Shown in pieces: positions 33,601 through 43,080 of a stretch of DNA of 64,000 nt. The stretch lies in contig JAGVSM010001677.1 of assembly GCA_022494885.1 (NCBI GenBank), positions 1-64,000 of the forward strand. The letters run 5' to 3'. Each line of letters starts with the position of its first letter. Within the stretch, counting starts at the first letter, position 1. Source of the stretch: Micrasema longulum. Lineage: Eukaryota; Arthropoda; Insecta; Trichoptera; Brachycentridae. The notes under the pieces are model-generated. The model was not told where the DNA came from and searched no databases. It saw nothing but the letters and a program-made list of their open reading frames with translations. The position numbers and the translations under genes are program-made.

Positions 33601-36600
33601 CCAGGGTGCTTTCTTTCGTATTTTATTTGTAAATATCGTCATACTGCCAGCAATATCTATTAAGTGATTTTTCTTTTTTAAAAGTATTTTTAATTTCTCA
33701 TTAAGATTACACAATTTTTCAACAGAATGTGCTTAAAAATTTTTCAAAATAATATTACATATTTTTCCTATTTGCTATCAACTAAAGAACATGTAAAAAA
33801 AATATCCGTCATCAAACAGTATATTATTTTATTAATCTCGCCTAACAGTTTTTACAATGCCACTAAACTTAATAGATATTGCCAACGCAACGACGATATT
33901 TTTTTTTTTTTTTTGCACCACAACAGGCCAGGAGGCCTAATTACAGTGGTGAATTACATCACAGAGCACCCAGGCTTGAGAAAATCACATTTTAATTTTT
34001 GTGTTCTCACCGGGAATCGAACCCGGAACCTTCCGTGCGTGAGTCAAGCGTCTTGACCACTACACCACGGAGGCCGCCCGATATGTAATATTATTGTGAA
34101 TTAAAAATCTTGATTTGATATTTTTCTCATTTTTATTTTGATTGGTTTGAAGACTTGCATAGCAATAAAGCCATAATTTAATATGCGCTAAATTGAAAAA
34201 CGTATCTGTACTAAACTATTTAAATCCAGCAAATTGGTTAACACCCTTTCTCCATCCTGAATTAATTCCTTCAGAAATAAAAAAATATTTAATATTCTAT
34301 GTATGCAGTAAAGATATTATGTTAAAAGTAAAATTTTATTTGGTATGTACTCAGGCCATGTTTCAAAATAATGTAAAATAATAAATAAATATCAAATCCT
34401 TATCCATACAAAAAGTTAGGTTAGTAAACGATCGGATTGTAATATAAAAGAATCTGTAATTAAAAAAATAAGGCTACCAGGACCACTATTGTAGACAGCA
34501 ACAGGGCCTGCATGGAATAGAAGAATAATTATAAAGATAAATCATGATATATATACTTACTTGATCGTAGACTCACAATGAAGAAGATCTCCTGTCTCAC
34601 GTCCAGCAACTCGTCACGTCTCTCCGCGATGCAAGCTCTCCCCCGAGTGTGGCGGAGGCTGCGCCGCCCCCTGCGTTGCCCCCCGCAGACCCCTTGGCCG
34701 CGCAGTTCGGAGGCCGAGCTCTGTGGACGCAGGGCGATGCACAGGATGAGCGCTTAGGTTCTGCCTACTGGCTGGGAGTGCCAATCAACCACCTTGACGA
34801 CGATTCTGTGGAAGCTGAAATGGTGAGTTTTAACCGGAAACATTACACAATTTAATTTTCCATTTTCAAGTACAGTTATCTCTATTTTTTTATAAATGGC
34901 TACAAAATTTAAATAATTGAGTAAATCGTAAGAATACAAAACTTCTTTTAAAAAAATGAGCTGTAGAAACTGTACACAATTCCACACGAGCACACAATTT
35001 CATCATATTCTGAGAAACATCGAACTGTCATTAATATTATGGATAACTTATATAGCGCTGTATCTGTAATACAATACCCCAAGAGCCATTGCTATTATTT
35101 ATCTACATATGTATGTATTAAATATGTTATTTGGGTACTGTTTACAGATCTCATGTGACCTCGCGGAAGTGAGCCGATTATTCCTTCCTCCCGGTACAGA
35201 TTTGGCTCTGGAGGCCGAGCGCCTTCTTCACGTGGCCCCCGTTCCCACTCGACCAACTCACGATGCTCAACCACTCTTCCGTACTAAGAGGCTTCACGTA
35301 CCCCGAGACAAGCGTCCTTACGGTAAGTCAAATGCACCCCAGATTTTATTGTGTTGTTTGTTTGTATACAATCCTTGCATAACTATTCTCCTTTACGGAT
35401 GTGGATCCTGGCATCTCACTACTGCGTGCCCAAAACTACGTTCTTAAATTGAATTTACAAAATTAAAAAAAAATACAGTTTTATCATTAGTTTTTCAGAA
35501 TGTACAGAATTCGAGAATACAGGTAGCCCCTGTTAAGTAAGAGGGATACGTTCCGGACAAAATTGTACTCAACGGAGGTCACCTATATGCGTTCTGTATC
35601 CAGACAGCGTTTGAATGATATTATAGTTCTGGCATATATCGGCCTCGTGGTGTAATGGTCAGCGCGTTTGCCTACCGAGGAAGAGGTCTCGTTTTCGATT
35701 CCCGACATGGTTGATATGAAATATTTGTTTAAAAGAGTGTTTTCACACTTGAATATTTTATAGTCCCTGGACTGGTTCCTGAAGCGTAAGACTGATCATC
35801 TTACCTTCATGTAACTAAAAATGATCAAGATACGCTGCGATTGGTTACCAATTCAGTGCCCTATGCACCATTAGGTGCGGAAAGGGAATGATGATGATGA
35901 TAGTTCTGGCACCTCACACCGTCGTCCTATCTACTCAGACCTCAGATTTTCTCCCTCTCAAAACTGTAATGCTGTGTCGAAATAAACCACCACCTTACCT
36001 GGTCCATTCTCTCTGCCTACCCCGTGGTGGCGTGATGGTAGTAGTAGTACATTATAATTTTTTTAAATTATCGGTCCAATGAAATGATTATTTAAATTAT
36101 ATTATTATTATGCAAGAGTTCAAATTTTAAGTGTACCTCGCAAGTTACACTGATCCCCACCTGACGCTAGGCAGCAGGCACTGCTTAATTAAATCATTTG
36201 CCTTGTTCTGAAAATGACTAATGCTTGCCCTGTAACTGTCCTTCAGACACAAGAAATTAAATTGAAGTTTGATTTCCCAGTTTCTCCGGCTCGCGGTCGC
36301 GGAGGCTCTGCGCAGGCCTCCGCCCTGCCGCCCCCGGGGGGCGGCGCCGCGCGCACGCCCGTGGACGCCTTCCGCTCGCGCCCACCGAACACCTCGCGTC
36401 CCCCTTCCCTGCACGTGGACGACTTCGTGGCGCTCGAGGGCTGCGGGGCACAGCCCACCGGTCCCACTGGCTACAACAAGCTGCCCGTGCTGCCTGCAAG
36501 GTAACGATCATAAATACATTTACCATACTGAGGAAGACTCTTAATAAGAAAATTATTATAACCTCTTGTGTCCCTGGATACACATTTGTGGACTACTGGT

Positions 36601-39600
36601 TTTTAATATTTTTCAAAACTTAGAAATGATTTTTTTATGCTGTCTGAATTTGTACAATGTAAGTCGTTTTTTTCTGTATTTAAAATTATGATTGAATATG
36701 AGTCATCTATTTAACTCTCTTGAAATAGATGACTCATTGCTTACCATATAAAATAGTATCTATCTTTGTCATTTGAACAAAGAAATAGTTGACAGAACAG
36801 AGATAAAACACATTTTTCGAATAACGAATATCTCAAAGATATTTAAATTTATTTCAACAGAGAGGGAAAACATTTTTGTGAAGGGAATATGGAAGTCTAG
36901 GCATTTACAGGGCTTATGACCTGTCATTGGCTGGTTTAAGTGGCCACTTTACACACTGTGTAACATTCACCATTCTGCCCATGTTTGAACATCGACATTT
37001 CCTCAACTCTTCCATCTGTTGACTTGTTTTAGATGTTTGATAAAAAATATACTTAAAAGTTTTGCATAATTGAAATATAATAACTTTTCAGCCAGCAGGT
37101 TATGCCTTTTGAAATTGAGACTAAACCTAGGTACATTGGTACTCATATAAAAACAAGTACCTATTGAAGTAAATTTTGATTAAATATTTTTAGATCTAAA
37201 TTTGTTGCAACAGAGAGGGAAAACAATTTCGAAAAGGGAACATGGAAGTCTAGGCATTTACAGGTCTTATGACCTGTCATTGGCTGGTGTAAGTGGCCAC
37301 TTTACACACTGTGTAACATTCATAACTGTGTGAATGTTTGTTTAAAATCAATGTGGAAAGGAAATGTGAACGTTTAAAAACATCCATATTTCCTCAACTC
37401 TTCCATCTGTTGACTTTTGTGAAGTAAAAAAGTTGAAACCTATATCATGTGTGTGAGATTCATCCGACTGAACCAATTCAACTATTTTGGATGTACATTT
37501 TTAATTTCTATGGTATGTTTTTAGCAAAATATTAATGCTCATATCAGCCGTCGAATGGCGTTTGATCTTTGCTAAAAACACACTGTAGAAATGAAATATT
37601 TACAACCAAAACATTATTCTCAATAAAAAATATATACATAACTCCATAAAAAAAGTTATGAACTAAAATATTTCGACTGTTTTATTTTTTTAAATGGTGA
37701 AAATGAAAGCATAATTTAACTCAGAATTAAAAAGAAAATAGCACAAAGCTTGTGTGGTTTTAAATGCTTGTATTTCTTTTGAAAACCAAAATCAAAATAG
37801 TTTTTTTCCAAAAATTATATCTAATTCACTTCAATGTTTAATTTTTTTTATCAGTTTCAAGTTAAAAAGGCATAATCTGCTGAACAAAAAGTAATTTTAT
37901 TTCAATTATATCAAACTTTAAGGTATATTTTTTATCAAGCATACCTTAAAAAAATATTGAATTTAAATGTTTATTCTTTTTTTATTTATTTTTTTGTAAA
38001 AAGAAATGCTTGCATTTCTGTGATTTACCCAATTTTTAACGAGTTGTAAATAACTCACTTTTAGAAAATGGGAATCAAGTTGTGGTAAAGTGGGGTTTGA
38101 ACTTTGGACCTCTGATTCGCGAGTCTGCGACACTAACCACGAGACCACAATGTGTTTCAAATTTAATGGCGCGATTTTGAAAGAACGGCGTTTAAAATGG
38201 CAAAATCGTATGATTTCCTTATGATATGTGCTGTTTTCAAGCCGAATTTTTTGTCGGCCTTCTTTGGTAAAAAATCAGTAATAAAGTTGTAGGGAAATCA
38301 ACAGTAGACAAAAATGCTGACATACAAAAATATAATATTAAACAATGACACTAACACAATAAAAAGCACGGACAAATGCAGGACAGTCAAAAATACTAGA
38401 CAAACATTATTTACCTGATAAATCACATTGGACACTAATTTAAAATCTACATTTAAAAACACACGATGACTACAGCTAACCAGACAAGACATAACATTAT
38501 AATATTATGTAATCAATGTATGTATGATACTAACAAACATCTTCTTATTGGAAATTGAATCAGAACTCATATTTTGTAGCCTATTACATTAAAAAATACC
38601 ATTGTTGAATTTACAGGGGCAGGGGTATGAGGTCACGCATCGCAATAACCGATCGCGGAAGATTTGCATCTTCAACTCCACCGAGCAATATGATGTATAA
38701 CAATAATAATAGGTAAGTACTTAATTATTCTGGTCAACAAAGAATTTGTTATGTGAACAGTTCTCGCTGATTCTTGTGTGATTGTTTCTTGCTGAATCCG
38801 AGTATGCCATCAAAATTTGTCCAAGCATATCATGCCCCTTGTGTTTAATTCTTCAAATATCTTATTTAAGCAGCCGTTTTGATGCTTTGCACTCAAATGA
38901 TGCCGTAGCATGGTTTGCTACGTTGCTAGAGAGCCGCCCGGTGGCAAAAAAAATAAAGTCTTATTTCTCAATATTTTTTATATATTGGGTTTCTCAGTTT
39001 TCAATATTATTTGAGCAAGGGTCATTTAAGTACAATTTAATAATACTTGCTTATTCCCTTCTCTAGAGTATTCTCCATCCCTGTTGTAATTTGTTCATTA
39101 AATAATAACTCATTTTATTTCGATGTAAATGTTTGACAAAGCACTATCTGCACAGTCTACAATTAAATTTATAACTAGAGAGAGAATTTTTTCAAATTTA
39201 AAATGTGAATATTTCTTTACAGGCAGTAATTTTATTATTATTATTATTTATTTTATTTAGTTCTATGATTAACATAGTCTCATATATATTTACAACACAA
39301 TATTTACATCTATACTTATTCTAACATTATTTATCACTATTATACACTTAATATCCTAATTTATAATATTCATTGTTTCATATGTACATTTTCATGAATT
39401 ATATTCACTATTTACACTATATATTACCTAATATTTTTCACATATATACTTTTTACATTTAATTTTAAATATATTTACATTTATTTAATTTTTTATGTTT
39501 TCTGGCATTTCCTCAAATAATTGTATTCCCTTGTACATAAGGCAGTTCTGGGACATTGCTTTTGACTAAAAGCGGGAGAGGGCATAGAAAGAAAATGCAA

Positions 39601-41864
39601 TTTTGTGAAATGATTATAATCTATTGGTCACAACAAAACTAAATCTGACCTTAGTACCGATGTTAAAAATAACCCGACGAAGAATGTGTGACGGAAGGAG
39701 TGTTCCGGTAGTGTCGCAGCAGAACATGGAGAAGGCGGTGGCTTCTTCGGTAGGCTCGGTAGGGCGCGAAGGTCGGCCGAGGTAGGACTCGAATGTGGTA
39801 CTTGTAGGAAGATTCTCTGTTGACTTCGAATATGCTTTTACCAACGCGGCTTGATTTCCCGAATGACCTGCAATTATGGCATAATCGTACAGATGTTTAC
39901 TCACGGCTGATAGCTGTGCTCGGTTACGGCAGCGGAGTATGCATATGAAAAATATCATAATTAGCCACTTGTAGTACTCGAGTATTCCACTTGCAGTGTA
40001 TCTTGATATATTCAAATTCAAATTATTTATTCACAAAGTAACATAACAAATAACAAAGGATTTAAGACGTTAAATTGGAACTTTATATCAAACCAAGAAC
40101 CCTTGAGCAATGGTTCGACATTAATAAGGTATAATACTCTCTAATAGCAAGAGTATTTGCCTCTTAAACATAGTTTCACTAATGTGGTGGATGTCGATCT
40201 CCAAAGTGATAATGTTCAGCTGCTTGACTTCTCTTCCAATCGGCATGACCAGAGGCAGGTTGGTTCTGGAAACCGGGAGGTAAAACAGTCTGTGCTGACG
40301 CTGTCGGAGATAGCCATCAGGAACATAAAAATTGATACTTTCTAAAATGGCCGAGTTATCGATGAAACCCCTTAACAGTCTGAAAAAATGGGTCAGTGTA
40401 GACCCATCCCTTCTAAGTTGCAAACTATTGGTCCCAAGCATACCCAAGAGGAACCCAGTGGGATAGAGCCACGGATAACTACCATACTCCCTAATATAAA
40501 GGTTTGACACCTTACGCTTCAGATCCAAATAAAGATTATTATTAACAGTAACTACAAACGCATCGTCAGGTTTCTGGCCCAAGTTGGTAATTACATTTTA
40601 TTAGTTGTGAGATATTGCACTTTTAAAGTCGAAAGCTCATCCCAAATCAACAATTCAAATTTTTTGTATTTACTTTTTAAATAAAGATTATTTGATGCCA
40701 TTTATGAAGACATCTCATTATTCGATAATTTGTAGTGACCAACTTGTGCCAGAAACCCGACAACATGGAGATTATTAAGATCTATAAAAATATCAATATG
40801 AATTATTATGTTTTGACCGCGACTAGTATTTACAGGCGTGGACGGGGGTCGTGGGGTATGGGGGGCGCGGGGGGCACTGTGTCTTCTGAAGATTCCCCTC
40901 CCCACTTCGGGAGAAACTCCTCACAGCACTTCCAGCCCCCCATGATGCAGCACAATTCCAATCAGTATTCTGGTAAGCCATACTTACATACTATCTACCT
41001 GTTAGTGTATATGTGTTTATATTTCTTCAATAGTTTGAAAATTTGATAAAATAATTAATGAAAAGCAGTAATATTAATAATTCAACTGACAATGTACAAA
41101 GAACAAATATTTTTCTATGTGTAATATTGCTTGTTGAAGTCCTACAGTTTCTTAATTTTTAAGGTAGGTACTTTAAAAAAATATTTTTAGTTATCTTTCT
41201 CACTACTCCCTTGTTTTACTTTTTCATATTGTGTAACTTTCTTTGACTTCAACAAGCAATATTACACATAGAAAATTAGTGATGAAATGGATTGCGGTTT
41301 GGCCGGATACCGGATATTCAGCGAGCCTCTCAGCCGAATAGCCAGATATCCTGCTCATTGTCTCTTTTTCACGCAAATATGTTTTTAATTATAAAATAAA
41401 TTTTGATAAACATATTGTATTTGCGGGTTGAATTCTTTTCTTAGAGAGTACATCCGAACACTGACGAATGTTTTTGTGCAAATAAAGTCAATTTTTTAAA
41501 TAATGAGGGTTAATAATGTTACTTCCTTTTTTCCAAACAGTAATCAATCAATCAATTTCGAGGTGTTGGTTTCATGAAACATTCGCAATATAATGAATGT
41601 TAGATATCCACCAGATATTAAGCTACTATCCGGTATCCGGCCGGATACTGGATAGTCACAGGATATCCTTTTCAAAGATCGTTCAGTGCAGTTTTATGTT
41701 AACTATCTTATATTATGCCTTTATTGTATCACCTTTCTCGCTATTCTTGTAGTGTGACTAATCTGTTTATAATTATGTAAGATTTTGCAGGGAATGGCGG
41801 CTGGGGTAGAGGCGGTCGTGGTGGGCGCGGTCTTCGCCATTCGCGGCCTTCCTTCATGCGGTAA
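24600..41864 (+). CDS. vir: Virilizer, m6A writer-complex scaffold
   Basis: Nine exons (24600-24656, 27589-27889, 28476-33397, 34571-34822, 35148-35322, 36254-36500, 38617-38712, 40836-40972, 41791-41864) join in phase to 2,086 codons plus TAA. The protein starts MGESPDLLFFDTFSHESSE and continues ELNLDLVQFPKPVYVSEVRI, the Virilizer N-terminal domain. Residues about 205-430 are RS/RD-rich and disordered and include an SYEKRAP-like heptad array (329-398). The acidic block FEPILSDEDICDD lies near 541, followed by a long helical-repeat-like region. A conserved NTSRPPSLHVDDFVALE and RG-rich tail (GRGRGG, GRGM, RRGRGSWGMGG, GRGGRGGRG) end the protein. Fly and human homologues are about 1,800 residues. 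Virilizer binds Fl(2)d/WTAP, Flacc, Nito/RBM15 and Hakai in the nucleus and directs METTL3-METTL14 to RNA; in flies it supports Sxl splicing. Introns contain SINEs, MITEs and LINE pieces, none interrupting an exon. Confidence 0.96.
24890..25510 (-). pseudogene. LINE 3' end in vir intron 1, antisense
   Basis: The minus strand encodes CKVEICIIDRIKKG, then VLRWFGHVERMDSGRTAKRI, CRKRGRPRKTWHDQV and a NRRACMRICMNVEEA segment ending WRSILSAYS. This is a typical R4/RTE-like LINE C-terminus. A (GTTT)n tail at 25084-25099 marks its 3' end. It is 5'-truncated. Confidence 0.85.
25750..26070 (-). pseudogene. LINE 3' fragment in vir intron 1, antisense
   Basis: In one minus-strand frame the sequence reads WWNRTGRRFWRDRVDRMDSS, then RIPFAMAHEIPAGRRLPGRP and PKRWKNSW, the WRDHVxRM ... 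GRPxKRW motif series of LINE tails. It ends at a stop soon after SQESPSGR. A different, overlapping 82-codon frame is a shadow. Confidence 0.65.
26822..27110 (-). pseudogene. Possible hAT transposase C-terminal (dimerisation) fragment
   Basis: The minus strand reads AALERYFTSLSLVQSKHKNM then LDNENAAQLVFLFQYF. This parallels the hAT dimerisation motif (SA-S-ERVFS ... SKKRNRLSPENAEKLVFL). It ends in an acidic DDSSSSDEESS tail whose DNA is a perfect hairpin (26845-26880). Motif similarity is partial; an otherwise unknown protein remains possible. Confidence 0.45.
27589..27889 (+). CDS. vir: vir exon 2
   Basis: The exon is 301 nt between GATTGCAG and GTGATA. It encodes ELNLDLVQFPKPVYVSEVRI, then IPLGARVQGDFPGGVRLGAT and FFVNDLSKPGASTFETLG, and ends with one base of a split Gly codon (LVLRG). 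It is markedly GC-rich for the region and is the best conserved part of the Virilizer N-terminal domain. Confidence 0.96.
27903..27985 (-). repeat. LINE 3'-tail scrap next to vir exon 2
   Basis: About 80 bp reads, on the minus strand, CATCCTCTTTGGCTACCC then CGTGATGGCAGTAGTAGTAG. This matches 35998-36050 and the tail of the LINE at 25110. It sits only 14 bp inside intron 2, so the insertion narrowly missed the splice donor. Confidence 0.65.
28476..33397 (+). CDS. vir: vir exon 3 (4.9 kb)
   Basis: The acceptor TTTGTCCAG is followed by GT completing Gly and then WYSTITLAVYGSITKS. The donor after ESFLK is GTAAGA. This one exon encodes residues 120-1760, about 79% of the protein: the Pro-rich linker, the RS/RD-rich region, the SYEKRAP array, the acidic block and nearly all of the helical-repeat body. 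Codon use shifts from mixed to strongly AT-ending after about 29500. Reading past the donor gives a 20-residue extension before a stop, a possible intron-retention product. Confidence 0.95.
33398..34570. other. vir intron 3
   Basis: AT-rich intron with one SINE-C copy at 33915-34076 and otherwise no recognised element. A T-rich run stands at 33900 next to the SINE, which on its own strand is the A-rich tail. Confidence 0.7.
33915..34076 (-). mobile_element. SINE-C, tRNA-derived
   Basis: Read on the minus strand the head is CGGCCTCCGTGGTGTAGTGG then TCAAGACGCTTGACTC, with a perfect B-box GGTTCCGGGTTCGATTCCCG. The body contains TGTGATTTTCTCAAGCC and AGGCCTCCTGGCCTG, and it ends in a poly-A run (poly-T on the plus strand at 33899). 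A and B boxes are excellent; it could still bind TFIIIC. Confidence 0.9.
34571..34822 (+). CDS. vir: vir exon 4
   Basis: 84 codons between GATCGTAG and GTGAGT, phase 0 at both ends: THNEEDLLSHVQQLVTSLRD, an Ala/Pro-rich stretch, FGGRALWTQGDAQDERLGSA, YWLGVPINHLDDDSVEAEM. The YWL and DD motifs resemble the conserved segment in VIRMA. Confidence 0.92.
35148..35322 (+). CDS. vir: vir exon 5
   Basis: The exon follows GTTTACAG and encodes ISCDLAEVSRLFLPPGTDLA, then LEAERLLHVAPVPTRP and FRTKRLHVPRDKRPY. It ends with one base before a strong donor GTAAGT, giving phase 1. Confidence 0.9.
35641..35900 (+). mobile_element. SINE-A, copy 3, in vir intron 5
   Basis: Full-length: GGCCTCGTGGTGTAATGGTC A-box, B-box with one change (TTTCGATTCCCGAC), complete body and a terminal (ATG)n. 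It is in the same orientation as vir. Confidence 0.93.
35995..36050 (+). repeat. LINE 3'-tail scrap
   Basis: CTGGTCCATTCTCTCTGCCT followed by ACCCCGTGGTGGCGTGATGG and (TAG)n is the same tail as at 27903-27985 and 25110-25140. It lies about 200 bp upstream of vir exon 6. Confidence 0.6.
36254..36500 (+). CDS. vir: vir exon 6 (acceptor uncertain)
   Basis: The reading frame from 36256 on is certain: IKLKFDFPVSPARGRGG, then PVDAFRSRPPNTSRPPSLHV and DDFVALEGC, close to the RSRKPNTSRPPSMHVDDF-type block of VIRMA. To stay in phase with exon 5 the acceptor must be ACAAG at 36253. The better-looking CTTCAG acceptor, 7 nt upstream (36246), would introduce a stop after three codons. The donor is GTAACG after a split Arg or Ser codon (AG). 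Confidence 0.82.
36859..37035 (+). mobile_element. MITE M1 arm in vir intron 6, copy a
   Basis: The sequence matches the left part of the complete element at 55285: CAACAGAGAGGGAAAACATT, GGAATATGGAAGTCTAGGCA, CTTATGACCTGTCATTGGCT, then a CCACTTTACACACTGTGTAA block and CCTCAACTCTTCCATCTGTT. The opposite terminus is absent. Confidence 0.82.
37208..37430 (+). mobile_element. MITE M1 arm in vir intron 6, copy b
   Basis: Second M1 arm in the same orientation, 350 bp downstream of copy a, with an internal insertion of about 40 bp before the CCTCAACTCTTCCATCTGTT block. The two copies differ enough to be separate insertions or an old duplication. Confidence 0.8.
38007..38153 (-). mobile_element. SINE-B, copy 2, in vir intron 6
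   Basis: Reversed copy: ATTGTGGTCTCGTGGTTAG head, degenerate B-box (AAGTTCAAACCCCAC), ACCACAACTTGATTCCC, and the 3' block with TGGGTAAATCACAGAAATGC. The degenerate boxes suggest an older insertion. Confidence 0.85.
38617..38712 (+). CDS. vir: vir exon 7
   Basis: 96 nt between ATTTACAG and GTAAGT encode GRGMRSRIAITDRGRFASST, then PPSNMMYNNNN, within the RG-rich C-terminal tail. Phase 2 at both ends, so skipping this exon would keep the frame. Confidence 0.9.
39035..39100 (-). repeat. MITE M1 terminal fragment
   Basis: ATTCCCTTCTCTAGAGTATT followed by CTCCATCCCTGTTGTAATTT matches one terminus of the M1 copy at 10325. Nothing else of the element is present. Confidence 0.6.
39236..39560. other. 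AT-rich, low-complexity part of vir intron 7
   Basis: ATTATT-type and TTTACA-type low-complexity sequence without exons or recognised repeats. Confidence 0.5.
39614..40003 (-). other. GC-richer coding-like segment, unidentified
   Basis: An open frame of about 130 codons, with the most protein-like part RAQLSAVSKHLYDYAIIAGH, then SGNQAALVKAYSKS and GRPSRPTEPTEEATAFSMFC. Base composition differs from the surrounding intron and the frame is open throughout. I do not recognise the protein. It lies just beyond the 3' end of the LINE at 40005-40600, so it may be host DNA carried with a retrotransposon or an older element. Confidence 0.35.
40005..40600 (-). pseudogene. CR1/Jockey-like LINE 3' end in vir intron 7, antisense
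   Basis: The 153-codon frame (40582-40121) has LQLRRDGSTLTHFFRLLRGF, then IDNSAILESINFYVPDGYLR, and HRLFYLPVSRTNLPLVMPIG, the last domain of CR1-type LINE proteins. A short 3' UTR follows, ending in an (ATTTGA)n-type microsatellite near 40010-40025, typical of CR1/Daphne-type elements in lepidopterans. Confidence 0.78.
40836..40972 (+). CDS. vir: vir exon 8
   Basis: 137 nt between ATTTACAG and GTAAGC encode RGRGSWGMGGAGGTVSSEDS, then PPHFGRNSSQHFQPPMMQHN and SNQYS. Split codons at both ends fit exons 7 and 9. Gly/Arg-rich, presumably RNA-binding or phase-separating tail. Confidence 0.92.
41112..41274. repeat. Perfect 30-bp inverted repeat in vir intron 8
   Basis: TTTCTATGTGTAATATTGCT onward (41112-41141) is exactly complementary to 41245-41274, with a 103-nt spacer. 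The spacer is AT-rich and lacks coding content. It could be a small hairpin MITE or form a stem in the vir pre-mRNA. Confidence 0.9.
41290..41670. mobile_element. Inverted-repeat element with CCGGATA termini
   Basis: GGCCGGATACCGGATA at 41309 is exactly complementary to TATCCGGTATCCGGCC at 41629. Weaker symmetry extends inward (AGCCAGATATCC left, GGATAGTCACAGGATATCC right). This CCGGATA-rich palindromic style occurs in hAT-type non-autonomous elements, but I found no target-site duplication and no protein. Confidence 0.55.
41791..41864 (+). CDS. vir: vir exon 9 and stop
   Basis: After GATTTTGCAG the exon encodes NGGWGRGGRGGRGLRHSRPS, then FMR and TAA at 41862-41864. The RGG-rich end is typical for Virilizer. 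Phase with exon 8 is exact. Confidence 0.94.
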
Positions 41865-42919
41865 CATCCGTTTCTCAACAGGATCCGTCTTATGCCATGA
41901 TCCTGTGTAGAACCAAAACCCGACTCAAGGTGTCCAGCATAATAAACACTTGTTAAAAATATGATTATGGTTTATAAAACTCTTAAAAACTGCACACTAA
42001 TCTCTTTGCAAAACTCGGTTAAGCTTAACTTAACTTAACTCTATGCTCGTAATCTATAAGTGTAAAAACACTACAAGGTGTATGACTCATAAACAGGTAA
42101 ATACTTAGTGACATTGACTTAACTCTTTTCATATCACTTGTTCAGTGAGTTAATCTGTGTTTGAGTTTACCGTAAATTACACATTTTGAAATGTATTTGT
42201 GTAAAACTTTCACTCGTAATTGTAATTATATGTTTAGTGACAAGTTATTGCGCTTAATTACTTAATGAAATTCCTAATATTGAATGACTAAAAATTATTT
42301 TTTTTAAAAGAACTAATTAATTCAGTTTTGTAAGTTTCACACATGTTTTAATAAACATTAGAAAATGTATTTTAGTTTTTCTTTTTCAAACATTATTTTG
42401 TGTCTATTGAATAAGAAGTATGTAGTTGGTTTCTGGTGAAATATTCTAGTTATAAAATATTGTTGATTAAGCTTAATTAAATTAGAAGTTTACAATTATT
42501 AAGATTGCTTTATGAAATATTAATTTGTATTGATAATGTGTGAATTAGTATTTGGGCGCTTTTCAATATATGAGCAAGATCATATTTTGATTATCGACTA
42601 AAAACAATATGGAGCGATTTGTTAGTGATAATTCTACAGAGTGACACGCATAAGTGATATATATCTTATTATTTTAAGCAATAAGTTTTAGACATACTGA
42701 TTTTGGTTTAAGAAATCCCAGCTGCTTTTATTTCAATAACAATCCTCTGGAGCGAACAAAAAATAAACATCATAAATATACTTTTTTATCAAATTTATAT
42801 TTGAAGCGCTAAATGTGTGGTAATTCCATTATAACTATAATTAAAATAAATCAACTTTGTTTTTAAAAAACACAGCACTATGTGACAAAAAAAACTTTAC
42901 TTGTTTCTTTTATATGTTT

Positions 42920-43080
42920 AGATTTAATATTTAGTAGACACTGTTGAAATGAATTATAGTTTTTTCTTATGGGATAATACTATAGTCATTTATACCTTGA
43001 TAAGGAAGCGTGTGTAGCTTCAAAACTGGTCGGTAAAAAATATTTTAAAAATAAGTGGTTTTATTTTAATTTTAATATTT
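42920..43080 (+). mobile_element. Penelope-like pseudo-LTR arm
   Basis: AATATTTAGTAGACACTGTT, then ATTTATACCTTGATAAGG and GTGTAGCTTCAAAACTGGTC, ending AAGTGGTTTTATTTT. Same order as the minus strand at 15350-15520. The hammerhead-like core is degenerate (CTTGATAAG ... CAAAAC). Confidence 0.65.

Noticed and set aside
33990..34076. A tRNA gene on the minus strand
   Set aside because: Best-preserved tRNA-like head in the window, but fused to a SINE body with an A-rich tail and lacking a proper acceptor stem.
36145..36583. Several long frames on both strands around vir exon 6
   Set aside because: GC-rich sequence has few stops; only the frame encoding NTSRPPSLHVDDF is conserved.
41112..41274. 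A miRNA precursor
   Set aside because: The 103-nt loop is far too long and perfect pairing over 30 bp is atypical; an inverted-repeat element is simpler.
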